A stretch of 56,275 bases of DNA from CBFDBF01 sp050287725. GTDB taxonomy: Bacteria > Pseudomonadota > Gammaproteobacteria > Chromatiales > Chromatiaceae. Shown here piece by piece: positions 29,171 through 36,940 of this stretch. The DNA lies in contig JBNKCL010000101.1 in NCBI GenBank assembly GCA_050287725.1, positions 1-56,275 on the forward strand, given 5' to 3'. How positions within the stretch are numbered: the stretch's first letter is position 1; every line of letters begins with the position of its first letter. The translations under genes and the position numbers were made by a program. Below the pieces are notes generated by a model. It did not search any database. It worked only from the letters and a program-made list of their open reading frames with translations, and was not told the DNA's origin.

Positions 29171-30055
29171 TCAGCGGTCGCGATCCACGATGTAGTTCGC
29201 CAGCCAGCGCAACGGCTCCGCCCGTTGGTCGAAGGATGCCAGACTCTCCAGCGCCTCGGTGCACAAGCGCTGCGCTTTCTCCCGTGCGCCCTCCAGCCCC
29301 AGGAGCGCCGGATAGGTGGGTTTTGCCTGCGCCTGATCCTTGCCGCGGGTCTTGCCGAGGATCGCGGTCTCCCCCGCGACATCCAGGATGTCGTCCTGGA
29401 CCTGAAACGCAAGGCCGACGCATTTGGCGTACCGCTCCAGCCCCCGCACCTGCTCCGGGTCGGCGTCCGGAGCGGAGAGGGTGCCCATGCGGATGCTGGC
29501 CAGGATGAGCGCCCCGGTTTTACGGATGTGCATGTTTTCCAACTGCACCAGATCCAGTTCCGTGCCGACCGCCTCCAGGTCCAGGGCCTGGCCGCCCGCC
29601 ATGCCGCGGGAGCCGCTGGCGTAGGCCAGGTTTTCGATCATCTGCAGGCGAACCGTCTGGTCCTCGGAGATCTCTTGGTCCTGACACAGCACCTTGAACG
29701 CCAGGGTCTGCAGGGCGTCACCCGCCAGGATGGCGGTCGCCTCGTCAAACGCCTTATGGCAGGTGGGGCGTCCCCGCCGCAGGTCGTCGTCATCCATGGC
29801 CGGCAGATCGTCGTGGACCAGGGAGTAGGCGTGAATCAGTTCCAGCGCACAGGCCGGCCCGTCCAGCCGTTCCGGCGGCACCCCCAGGGCGGCGCCCGAC
29901 GCGTAGGCCAGGATCGGGCGGACCCGTTTTCCACCCCCCAGCGCCGCATAGCGCATGGCCGCATGCAGCCGTTCCGGTTGCACGGAATCGGAAGGGAGCC
30001 AGCGATCCAGGGCCTGCTCGACCCGGGTCCGGCATGCCTGCAGATACGTTTCCAA
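29171..30055 (-). CDS. ispA: Farnesyl diphosphate synthase (polyprenyl synthetase)
   Basis: Condenses IPP with DMAPP/GPP to C15 prenyl diphosphate for quinones and undecaprenyl lipids. The 294 residues have the first aspartate-rich motif HDDLPAMDDDDLRRG and the second motif FQVQDDILDVAGE, with KTRGKDQAQ as typical of bacterial IspA. It lies downstream of xseB by 49 bases. The dxs gene that commonly follows xseB-ispA is not here; folE2 comes next instead. Confidence 0.95.
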   Translation of the reverse strand: METYLQACRTRVEQALDRWLPSDSVQPERLHAAMRYAALGGGKRVRPILAYASGAALGVPPERLDGPACALELIHAYSLVHDDLPAMDDDDLRRGRPTCHKAFDEATAILAGDALQTLAFKVLCQDQEISEDQTVRLQMIENLAYASGSRGMAGGQALDLEAVGTELDLVQLENMHIRKTGALILASIRMGTLSAPDADPEQVRGLERYAKCVGLAFQVQDDILDVAGETAILGKTRGKDQAQAKPTYPALLGLEGAREKAQRLCTEALESLASFDQRAEPLRWLANYIVDRDR

Positions 30056-30104
30056 AGGTGACGATACCTATACTGCGATGAACGGTTTGGGCATGGGGTC
30101 CGGA

Positions 30105-30350
30105 CTATTCCCGCTCTTCGAACGGTTCCAGTTCGGCATCCGGACTCTTCCGGGTAAGGATCTCAATCTTCTGTTCCGCCTCTTTCAGAGCCTGCTGGCA
30201 GGTGCGGGTCAGTTCAACCCCCCGTTCGAAGGATTTCAGGGACTCCTCCAGAGAGAGTTCCCCCTGCTCCATGGTGGTCACCAGGGCCTCCAATTCCGCC
30301 AGGGCCTGTTCAAAGGTGAGAGTGGTTTTTTTCTGTTTCGGCACGGTCAT
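30105..30350 (-). CDS. xseB: Exodeoxyribonuclease VII small subunit
   Basis: Small subunit of the ssDNA-degrading ExoVII. The 81 residues form the usual helical hairpin: TFEQALAELEALVTTMEQGE then LSLEESLKSFERGVELTRTC. The ATG at 30350 gives the family N-terminus (MTVPKQKKTT); a frame extending to 30404 adds unrelated residues. It heads the xseB-ispA unit on the minus strand and faces away from parE. Confidence 0.94.
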   Translation of the reverse strand: MTVPKQKKTTLTFEQALAELEALVTTMEQGELSLEESLKSFERGVELTRTCQQALKEAEQKIEILTRKSPDAELEPFEERE

Positions 30351-30526
30351 AGAGAAATGGGTTCCGGAAAACCAAAACCTAACCCGATGGGGGGCGATGG
30401 TCAATCTTCCGAGTACTCACTCGCCAGTTTGGGGCCGGACCTGTAAACTTCCGCGTGCGGATAGTGGTCGCAGCGACGGCCATCTTACCGGATTCAACCA
30501 GAGGAAAAGAAGGGCTACTTTCATCT

Positions 30527-32416
30527 ATGAGCAACGGTTCCTACAACGCCTCCGATATCGAGGTGCTCAGCGGCCTGGAGCCGGTACGTAAGCGTCCGGG
30601 CATGTACACCGACACCAGCCGGCCGAACCATATGGCGCAGGAGGTGATCGATAACAGCGTGGACGAAGCGATCGCCGGTCATGCCTCCAATATCGAGGTG
30701 ATTCTGTGCCAAGACGGTTCTCTGCAGGTACAGGATGACGGGCGCGGGATGCCGGTGGATATCCACCCCCAACAGAAACTGCCGGGGGTGGAGGTGATCC
30801 TCACCAAGCTGCACGCGGGAGGAAAGTTCTCCAATAAGAATTACCGTTTTTCCGGCGGCCTGCACGGGGTGGGGGTGTCGGTGGTCAACGCGCTCTCCAA
30901 ACACCTGGAGGTGTGGGTCCGGCGGGGCGGCAAGGAGTACAACATGGCCTTCGCCGGGGGGGAGAAGGTGTCGCAGCTGGAGGTGGTGGGGAGCGTCGGC
31001 CGCAACAACACCGGCACCACGCTTCGGTTCTGGCCTGATCCGAAATATTTCGACTCCCCCAAGTTTTCGGTACGGCAACTGCGGCATATCCTGCGCGCCA
31101 AGGCGGTGCTCTGTCCCGGACTGCGGGTGGTGTTTTACGATGAGGCCGGCGACGAGCAAGAGGAGTGGTGTTACCAGGACGGCCTCAAGGACTATCTCCT
31201 GGATGCCCTGGCGGGGGCGCCGTTGTTACCGCCGGAGCCGTTTCTCGGCGCCATGGAGGGGAACGATGAAGCGGCGGAGTGGGCGGTGCTTTGGCTGCCC
31301 GAGGGGGGTGAGGCGGTCACCGAGAGCTATGTCAACCTGATCCCCACCGCGCAGGGAGGGACCCATGTCAACGGCCTCCGGTCCGGATTGACCGAGGCGG
31401 TCCGGGAATTTTGTGAATTCCGGAATCTGCTGCCGCGGGGGGTCAAGCTGGCGCCGGACGACGTGTGGAACCAGTGCAGCTACATCCTCTCGGTCAAGCT
31501 GGCCGATCCGCAGTTCTCCGGTCAGACCAAGGAGCGGCTTTCCTCCCGCGAGTGCGCCGCTTTCGTCTCCGGAGTGGTGAAGGACTCCTTCAGTCTCTGG
31601 CTGAACCAGAACACCGAGGTGGGCGAACAGATCGCCGAGCTGGCCATCAATGCCGCCCAGGCACGCAGCCGGGCCGGCCGCAAGGTGGTGCGCAAGAAGG
31701 TGACCCAGGGGCCGGCGCTGCCGGGCAAGCTGGCGGATTGCACTGTTCCGGATCCGCGACGCAGTGAGCTGTTCCTGGTGGAGGGTGATTCCGCCGGGGG
31801 CTCGGCCAAACAGGCGCGCGACCGGGAGTTTCAGGCGATTATGCCGTTGCGGGGCAAGATCCTGAATACCTGGGAGGTGGACTCTGCGGAGGTGCTGGCT
31901 TCCCAGGAGGTGCACGATATCGCGGTGGCGATCGGGGTGGAACCGGGCTCCAACGACCTCTCCCAACTGCGCTTCGGCAAGGTCTGTATCCTGGCGGATG
32001 CGGATTCCGACGGCGCCCACATCGCCACCCTGTTGTGTGCGCTGTTTCTGCGCCATTTCCCGAAACTGGTCCAGGAGGGGCATGTCTATGTGGCGATGCC
32101 GCCGCTCTACCGGATCGACGTGGGGAAGCAGGTGTTCTACGCCCTGGATGAGGGGGAGAAACAGGGAATCCTGGACCGCATTGCGGCGGAGAAGCTCAAA
32201 GGGAAGATCAGCGTTCAACGGTTTAAAGGTTTGGGCGAGATGAATCCGTTGCAACTGCGGGAGACCACCATCCATCCCGATACCCGCCGTTTGGTGCAAT
32301 TGACCCTGAAGAGCGGGGACGATACCCACAAGCTTATGGACATGCTGCTGGCGAAGAAGCGGGCGCCTGATCGTAAGGAGTGGCTGCAGAAGAAAGGGGA
32401 TCTGGCGGAGGTGTGA
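30527..32416 (+). CDS. parE: DNA topoisomerase IV subunit B
   Basis: ATPase subunit of the chromosome-decatenating topoisomerase. The 629 residues closely match E. coli ParE (630). The GHKL ATPase is seen in EVIDNSVDEAIAGH and the DDGRGMPVDIHP loop, and the TOPRIM domain in LVEGDSAGGSAKQARDRE and DADSDGAHIATL. An in-frame start at 30455 would add 24 unrelated residues and is rejected; MSNGSYNASDIEVLSGLEP at 30527 is the family start. parC lies 1.4 kb downstream, separated by small genes. Confidence 0.97.
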   Translation: MSNGSYNASDIEVLSGLEPVRKRPGMYTDTSRPNHMAQEVIDNSVDEAIAGHASNIEVILCQDGSLQVQDDGRGMPVDIHPQQKLPGVEVILTKLHAGGKFSNKNYRFSGGLHGVGVSVVNALSKHLEVWVRRGGKEYNMAFAGGEKVSQLEVVGSVGRNNTGTTLRFWPDPKYFDSPKFSVRQLRHILRAKAVLCPGLRVVFYDEAGDEQEEWCYQDGLKDYLLDALAGAPLLPPEPFLGAMEGNDEAAEWAVLWLPEGGEAVTESYVNLIPTAQGGTHVNGLRSGLTEAVREFCEFRNLLPRGVKLAPDDVWNQCSYILSVKLADPQFSGQTKERLSSRECAAFVSGVVKDSFSLWLNQNTEVGEQIAELAINAAQARSRAGRKVVRKKVTQGPALPGKLADCTVPDPRRSELFLVEGDSAGGSAKQARDREFQAIMPLRGKILNTWEVDSAEVLASQEVHDIAVAIGVEPGSNDLSQLRFGKVCILADADSDGAHIATLLCALFLRHFPKLVQEGHVYVAMPPLYRIDVGKQVFYALDEGEKQGILDRIAAEKLKGKISVQRFKGLGEMNPLQLRETTIHPDTRRLVQLTLKSGDDTHKLMDMLLAKKRAPDRKEWLQKKGDLAEV

Positions 32417-32476
32417 ACGATCCCCGGTAGAGCGGGTCTGACCCCGTGCCGGGGAAAAACGGAAACCGGCCTGGGG

Positions 32477-32504
32477 TTGCAACCGACCCGGGTTGCTCTA
32501 TAAA
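32477..32504 (+). promoter_or_regulatory. Candidate sigma-70 promoter for the CNP1-like gene
   Basis: TTGCAA (32477-32482) and TATAAA (32499-32504) are separated by 16 bases. They lie 34-61 bases before the CNP1-like ATG at 32538. The spacer contains an inverted repeat GCAACC/GGTTGC (32479-32484, 32491-32496), which overlaps the -35 and would put a bound repressor across the polymerase site. Confidence 0.55.
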
Positions 32505-32518
32505 ACCCTAAGTAGGGT
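32505..32518. promoter_or_regulatory. Palindrome at the predicted transcription start of the CNP1-like gene
   Basis: ACCCTAAGTAGGGT has perfect 6-bp arms around a 2-base centre and starts immediately after the -10 box, where transcription would begin. Its position fits an operator. Together with the spacer palindrome it gives two symmetrical sites in 40 bases. Regulator unknown. Confidence 0.45.
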
Positions 32519-32537
32519 GAATCAATCGAAATAACTG

Positions 32538-33131
32538 GTGATGACCATGAAACGTGTGGAGATTTTGCTGTTTGCCGGATTTTGTCTGATGGTATTGACC
32601 GGAGGCGCATGGGCCGCTCGGGAACGGCCTTTTATCGATCAGATGCCGACTCAGGGATCGATCGACCCCAATGACATCGAGGAGTATGAATGGCAGGAGG
32701 AGAAAGAGGTCAAGATTCCCCCTTATCCGGATGACGATGATCTGCTGCAGTTCGAAGTGGACGGCGACACTTCCAATTTCGAATATTATGTCGATACCAA
32801 ATCCCTCTCCGTGGGCAAGGACGACAACGTGGCACGTTATACTCTGGTGATCGAGTCCCAAACGGGCACCAGGAATGTTTTTTATGAGGGGATTCGGTGT
32901 AATACCGAGGAGTATAAACTCTATGCCTTCGGGGCCTCCAAAGGGGGCATGCGGCGGGTGCGGGAACCGCACTGGCAGCCGATCCTGAACGATCTGCATA
33001 TGCAGTACCGGGTGGATCTGTTGAACTACTACATCTGCCGTTCCAGCTTTCCGCGTCAACCCGATGATGTGGTGAACGCAATCAAATATCCGGACCACGG
33101 GGACCAACGGACCGGACATAAATTGTTTTAA
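32538..33131 (+). CDS. CNP1-like family exported protein
   Basis: A 197-residue protein with a signal peptide (RVEILLFAGFCLMVLTGGAW, cleavage near AWA-AR). The body resembles the CNP1-like uncharacterised family (PF08750-type) of beta- and gammaproteobacteria: FEYYVDTKSLSVGKD, VARYTLVIES and NVFYEGIRC. Two cysteines (in IRCNTEE and YYICRSS) could form a disulfide. Function is unknown; envelope location is inferred from the signal. It lies between parE and parC and has its own candidate promoter. Confidence 0.85.
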   Translation: MMTMKRVEILLFAGFCLMVLTGGAWAARERPFIDQMPTQGSIDPNDIEEYEWQEEKEVKIPPYPDDDDLLQFEVDGDTSNFEYYVDTKSLSVGKDDNVARYTLVIESQTGTRNVFYEGIRCNTEEYKLYAFGASKGGMRRVREPHWQPILNDLHMQYRVDLLNYYICRSSFPRQPDDVVNAIKYPDHGDQRTGHKLF

Positions 33132-33169
33132 CCGGAGGGGCCGGTATCGGTACTTCGGGAGGAGAGGCG

Positions 33170-33439
33170 ATGAAAAAGATCGCGCTCGAACTGGGAGTTC
33201 TTCCTTCGGGATTTGAGCTGGCGAAGGCGGAGGCCGATGCGGCGGCGCGCCGGGAAGGCGACGAGAGCATGTTGCTGGCCTGGTACGACGCGGCCCGCGA
33301 TGTCGGTTATCCGGAAGCCCGTGAATGCACCCGGGATCGGCCCAACTGGGAGGTCTATGCGGAGAATCACGGCGCCAACCTGCGGGTCGAGGTGAATGAC
33401 GCCGCCTATGTGTTTCTTTTTCTGGTGGAGCCGGAGTGA
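33170..33439 (+). CDS. Small conserved-looking hypothetical protein (possibly AF1514/DUF5619-like)
   Basis: An 89-residue acidic soluble protein with no signal or membrane segment. A GGGAGGAGAGG ribosome site lies just upstream of the ATG at 33170. The pattern GDESMLLAWYDAARDVGYPE ... WEVYAENHGANLRVEVNDA recalls small AF1514-type proteins, but this is from memory and not certain. It is 38 bases downstream of the CNP1-like gene and probably cotranscribed. Confidence 0.65.
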   Translation: MKKIALELGVLPSGFELAKAEADAAARREGDESMLLAWYDAARDVGYPEARECTRDRPNWEVYAENHGANLRVEVNDAAYVFLFLVEPE

Positions 33440-33551
33440 ACGAGCGGTTTGCGGATTATCATCGACTCCCGGTGCCGGGTCGGCTTCAATGCGCGGAGGG
33501 AGAGCGGCCGCGATCATTGACCTCAGGCGGCCGCCGAATCGCTGAACAACC

Positions 33552-33674
33552 ATGTGTATTGCAATTCCTCCACCGATAAAATCCAAACCCACGCCCGGAT
33601 CCCGGCTGCGCGGTATCCTGCGGTTGCTGGTGCTGCTGGCGGTCATCGCCGGCGCCCTCGCCTGGTGGTGGTAA
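33552..33674 (+). CDS. Possible 40-residue membrane miniprotein
   Basis: The ATG at 33552 opens a 40-codon frame ending at TAA 33672-33674. The product has a proline-rich head (MCIAIPPPIKSKPTPGSR) and then one hydrophobic helix (ILRLLVLLAVIAGALAWWW). It is the only plausible coding content in the 366-base gap 33440-33805 before parC. No clear ribosome site precedes it, so it may be chance. Confidence 0.3.
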   Translation: MCIAIPPPIKSKPTPGSRLRGILRLLVLLAVIAGALAWWW

Positions 33675-33805
33675 CGGCGTCAGCCGTTCACTTCGGCACC
33701 CCGGTGCCGTCTCTGTGACAAGTCGGTCCGCTTTCCGTATCATCCCTTTCCAGCCAATTCTCCCGCGCCTGCGGGCCCATTAAACGTGATTGAGATACAA
33801 CCTCT

Positions 33806-36055
33806 ATGGCCAAAGATCTGGAGCTGAATCTGGAAGATATCGAGCAGATGCCGCTGAAGGCGTTCAGCGAAAAGGCATATCTGGACTACTCCATGTACGT
33901 GATCCTCGACCGGGCGCTGCCCCATATCGGGGACGGTCTGAAGCCGGTGCAACGGCGTATCGTCTACGCCATGTCGGAACTGGGGCTGTCGGCAACCGCC
34001 AAGTTCAAGAAATCGGCCCGTACGGTCGGTGACGTACTGGGCAAGTTCCATCCGCACGGCGACAGCGCCTGTTACGAAGCCATGGTGCTGATGGCGCAGC
34101 CTTTCTCCTACCGGTATCCGCTGATCGACGGGCAGGGCAACTGGGGTTCGCCGGACGATCCCAAGTCGTTTGCCGCCATGCGTTATACCGAAGCCCGGAT
34201 GACCGGCTATGCGCAACTGTTGCTGTCGGAACTGGGGCAGGGAACGGTGGATTGGACGCCCAATTTCGACGGCACCCTGGAGGAACCGGTGGTGCTGCCG
34301 GCGCGTCTTCCCAACCTGCTGCTGAACGGCACCTCCGGCATCGCCGTCGGCATGGCCACCGATATCCCGTCCCACAACCTGCGGGAGGTGGCGGAGGCCT
34401 GCATCCTGTTGTTGGAGGAGCCCAAGTCCACGGTGAAGGATTTGTTCGGGAAAATACCGGGGCCCGATTTTCCCACCGAGGCGGAGATCATTACGCCGTC
34501 CGAGGAGTTGCTGAAGATCTATCAGACCGGAAACGGCAGCTTCCGGATGCGGGCCGTCTATGAGCTGGATCGCGGGGATATCGTGATTACGGCGCTGCCC
34601 CACCAGGTCTCGGGGGCGCGGGTACTGGAGCAGATCGCGCAACAGATGCAGGCCAAGAAGTTGCCGATGGTGGAGGACCTGCGGGACGAATCGGACCACG
34701 AGAATCCGACCCGTCTGATTATCGTGCCCCGCTCCAACCGGGTGGACGTGGAACGGCTGATGCTGCACCTGTTCGCCACCACCGATCTGGAACGGAGCTA
34801 CCGGGTGAACATCAATGTGATCGGCCTGAACGGACGGCCCCAGGTGAAGGATCTGCTGAGCCTGTTGCAGGAGTGGTTGCAATTCCGTTTCGAGACGGTA
34901 CGCCGCCGACTGGAGCATCGCCTCGGCAAGGTGCGGGAGCGGCTGCACCTGCTGGAGGGTCTGCTGATCGCCTTCCTCAATATCGACGAGGTGATCCGAA
35001 TCATCCGCAACGAAGAGGAACCCCGGGCGAAGTTGATGCGCCGATTCAAGCTGTCGGAGATCCAGGCGGACTATATCCTGGATACCCGGTTACGCCAGTT
35101 GGCGCGGCTGGAGGAGATGAAGATCCGGGCGGAGCAGGAGGCGCTGGCGGCAGAGCAAGGGGAGTTGGAGAAGACCCTGGGTTCCAAGCAGCGCATGAAG
35201 ACCCTGATCCGCAATGAACTGCGGGCGGATGTGGAACAGTACGGAGACGAGCGCCATTCCCCGATCCGGGAGCGGGCCGCGGCCGAATCTCTGAACGAGA
35301 CCGAGTTGACCCCCAGCGAGCCGCTCACGGTGGTGTTGTCGGAGAAGGGGTGGGTACGGGCCGCCAAGGGTCACGATCTGGACCCGACCGCCCTCAGCTA
35401 CAAGGCGGGGGACCAGTTTCTGAGTGCGGCCCCGCTGCGGAGCAATCAGCAGGCGGTGTTTCTGGACAGTACCGGCCGCAGTTACTCCCTGATGGCTCAT
35501 ACGTTGCCGTCGGCGCGGGGCCAGGGGGAACCCCTGACCGGGCGTCTGACGCCCCCGAACGGCGCGGTATTCCGCGCCGTGTTGGGGGGGGACCCGGAAC
35601 AGTGGTACCTGGTGGCGTCCGATGCCGGTTATGGTTTCCTGGTGCAACTCAAGGAGCTGTACGCCAAGAACAAGGCCGGCAAGACGCTGCTGTCGCTGCC
35701 CAAAGGGGCGCGGGCATTGCAACCGGCATTGGTGACCGACCCCGAACAGGACCGGGTGGCCGCCATCACCAACGAGGGACGCATGCTGGTATTCCCGGTT
35801 TCCGAACTGCCGGCGTTGAGCCGCGGCAAGGGCAACAAGATTATCGGTATCCCCTCCGCCCGGGTGGCGAAACGGGAGGAGTTTGTGGTCGCCGTCGCCT
35901 GTGTGCCGGAGGGTGGGCGGCTGACCGCCTTCTCCGGAAAGCGCTACATCTCACTGAAAGGTTCCGATCTGGATCACTATCAGGGGGAGCGTGGCCGGCG
36001 GGGCAGCAAGCTGCCGCGCGGTTTTCAGAAGGTGGATGCGGTCAGCGTGGAGTAA
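33806..36055 (+). CDS. parC: DNA topoisomerase IV subunit A
   Basis: Breakage-reunion subunit that partners ParE. The 749 residues contain the catalytic tyrosine Tyr127 in AAMRYTEARM and the quinolone-resistance region KFHPHGDSACYEAM. Ser87 and Glu91 there are the wild-type residues equivalent to E. coli Ser80 and Glu84, so no resistance substitution is seen. C-terminal beta-pinwheel blades follow from about residue 500. It is convergent with the hypothetical gene at 36089. Confidence 0.97.
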   Translation: MAKDLELNLEDIEQMPLKAFSEKAYLDYSMYVILDRALPHIGDGLKPVQRRIVYAMSELGLSATAKFKKSARTVGDVLGKFHPHGDSACYEAMVLMAQPFSYRYPLIDGQGNWGSPDDPKSFAAMRYTEARMTGYAQLLLSELGQGTVDWTPNFDGTLEEPVVLPARLPNLLLNGTSGIAVGMATDIPSHNLREVAEACILLLEEPKSTVKDLFGKIPGPDFPTEAEIITPSEELLKIYQTGNGSFRMRAVYELDRGDIVITALPHQVSGARVLEQIAQQMQAKKLPMVEDLRDESDHENPTRLIIVPRSNRVDVERLMLHLFATTDLERSYRVNINVIGLNGRPQVKDLLSLLQEWLQFRFETVRRRLEHRLGKVRERLHLLEGLLIAFLNIDEVIRIIRNEEEPRAKLMRRFKLSEIQADYILDTRLRQLARLEEMKIRAEQEALAAEQGELEKTLGSKQRMKTLIRNELRADVEQYGDERHSPIRERAAAESLNETELTPSEPLTVVLSEKGWVRAAKGHDLDPTALSYKAGDQFLSAAPLRSNQQAVFLDSTGRSYSLMAHTLPSARGQGEPLTGRLTPPNGAVFRAVLGGDPEQWYLVASDAGYGFLVQLKELYAKNKAGKTLLSLPKGARALQPALVTDPEQDRVAAITNEGRMLVFPVSELPALSRGKGNKIIGIPSARVAKREEFVVAVACVPEGGRLTAFSGKRYISLKGSDLDHYQGERGRRGSKLPRGFQKVDAVSVE

Positions 36056-36088
36056 ATTCCGGCTGCCGTATGCGCAACGGCGGCCGCG

Positions 36089-36505
36089 CTAGGGTTTGTT
36101 CAAAGAGCCGTCGGTACCGAGTTCGTCCAGCAGTTTTCGCAAGTGGCGGTCGAGCATCTCCCGCAGTTCCCGCCGTAGCGCCTTCTCCAGCCGCTCCGCA
36201 GTCGTTGTGGCGACCCGGTCGACGATCCCATCCAGTTCTTCCGTCATCCGGTCCTGCAGTTGTACACGCATCGCCGCCAGCAGCGCCTCCGGGTCCGGCA
36301 GGTGCAGGCCGTGTCCCTCGCGGATCTCGGGACCGATAAGGGCGCTGTCGTCGGAGAGGTCGGTCTCCGGATAGACCACCTCATCCAGGATCGGGATCCC
36401 GTGGTCGTCCACCGCCGCCGACCCGTCGCGCGGGGTGTTTTGCTTCTCGACGGAATCGGGCAGCGGGGTGGTCTGTTCGCCGTTGTTATGCCGGTCTTGG
36501 TTCAT
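36089..36505 (-). CDS. Hypothetical acidic helical protein downstream of holC
   Basis: A 138-residue protein. The N-terminal half is low-complexity and acidic (ILDEVVYPETDLSDD); the C-terminal half is predicted helical with a charged repeat pattern (TTAERLEKALRRELREMLDR). It overlaps holC by 4 bases (ATGA), so it is translationally coupled and the last gene of pepA-holC. I recall uncharacterised proteins in this position in other gammaproteobacteria but cannot name a family. No signal or membrane segment. Confidence 0.75.
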   Translation of the reverse strand: MNQDRHNNGEQTTPLPDSVEKQNTPRDGSAAVDDHGIPILDEVVYPETDLSDDSALIGPEIREGHGLHLPDPEALLAAMRVQLQDRMTEELDGIVDRVATTTAERLEKALRRELREMLDRHLRKLLDELGTDGSLNKP

Positions 36506-36933
36506 GTCTGGATCTCATGGCTGTTCAGGGGGTAGCCGCGATCCCGGTAGAAACGGAACCGTTCCCGGCCCGCCCGTCGGATCTCGGTGTCCTGGTCGAT
36601 CGGCTCCACTACCCGGTTGAAGCGGCTGAAGAACGCGGGGACCTGGATGGCGAGGTTGATCAGTACATCCTGCTCTTCTTGCGCCGTTCCGTCATGTCCG
36701 ATCAGGATGGGGGTGAACTCCGGATCGGCATCCCGATCGATCCCGTGCGGCAGAAAACTCCCCTGCCGGAAGGTCCAGAGCAGGCGGTCCAGGTGTTGCG
36801 ACTCCTGCTCGGAGTTGGTGTGGAGGTAGATCCGGTGGCCCCGCTGCCAAGCCTTTTCCGTCAGGCGGCAGGCCAGCGTAAAACGGTCCCCCTGGGCGCC
36901 CTCGTTCAGGATATAGAAATCGACCTGGGTCAT
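36502..36933 (-). CDS. holC: DNA polymerase III chi subunit
   Basis: Clamp-loader accessory subunit that links the replisome to SSB. The 143 residues show the family opening MTQVDFYILNEG, the ACRLTEKAWQRGHRIYLHT helix-strand unit and the LDRLLWTFRQGSFLPH motif followed by PILIG. It lies 7 bases after pepA, the standard pepA-holC-valS context, but valS does not follow here. Confidence 0.94.
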   Translation of the reverse strand: MTQVDFYILNEGAQGDRFTLACRLTEKAWQRGHRIYLHTNSEQESQHLDRLLWTFRQGSFLPHGIDRDADPEFTPILIGHDGTAQEEQDVLINLAIQVPAFFSRFNRVVEPIDQDTEIRRAGRERFRFYRDRGYPLNSHEIQT

Positions 36934-36940
36934 AAGCTTG

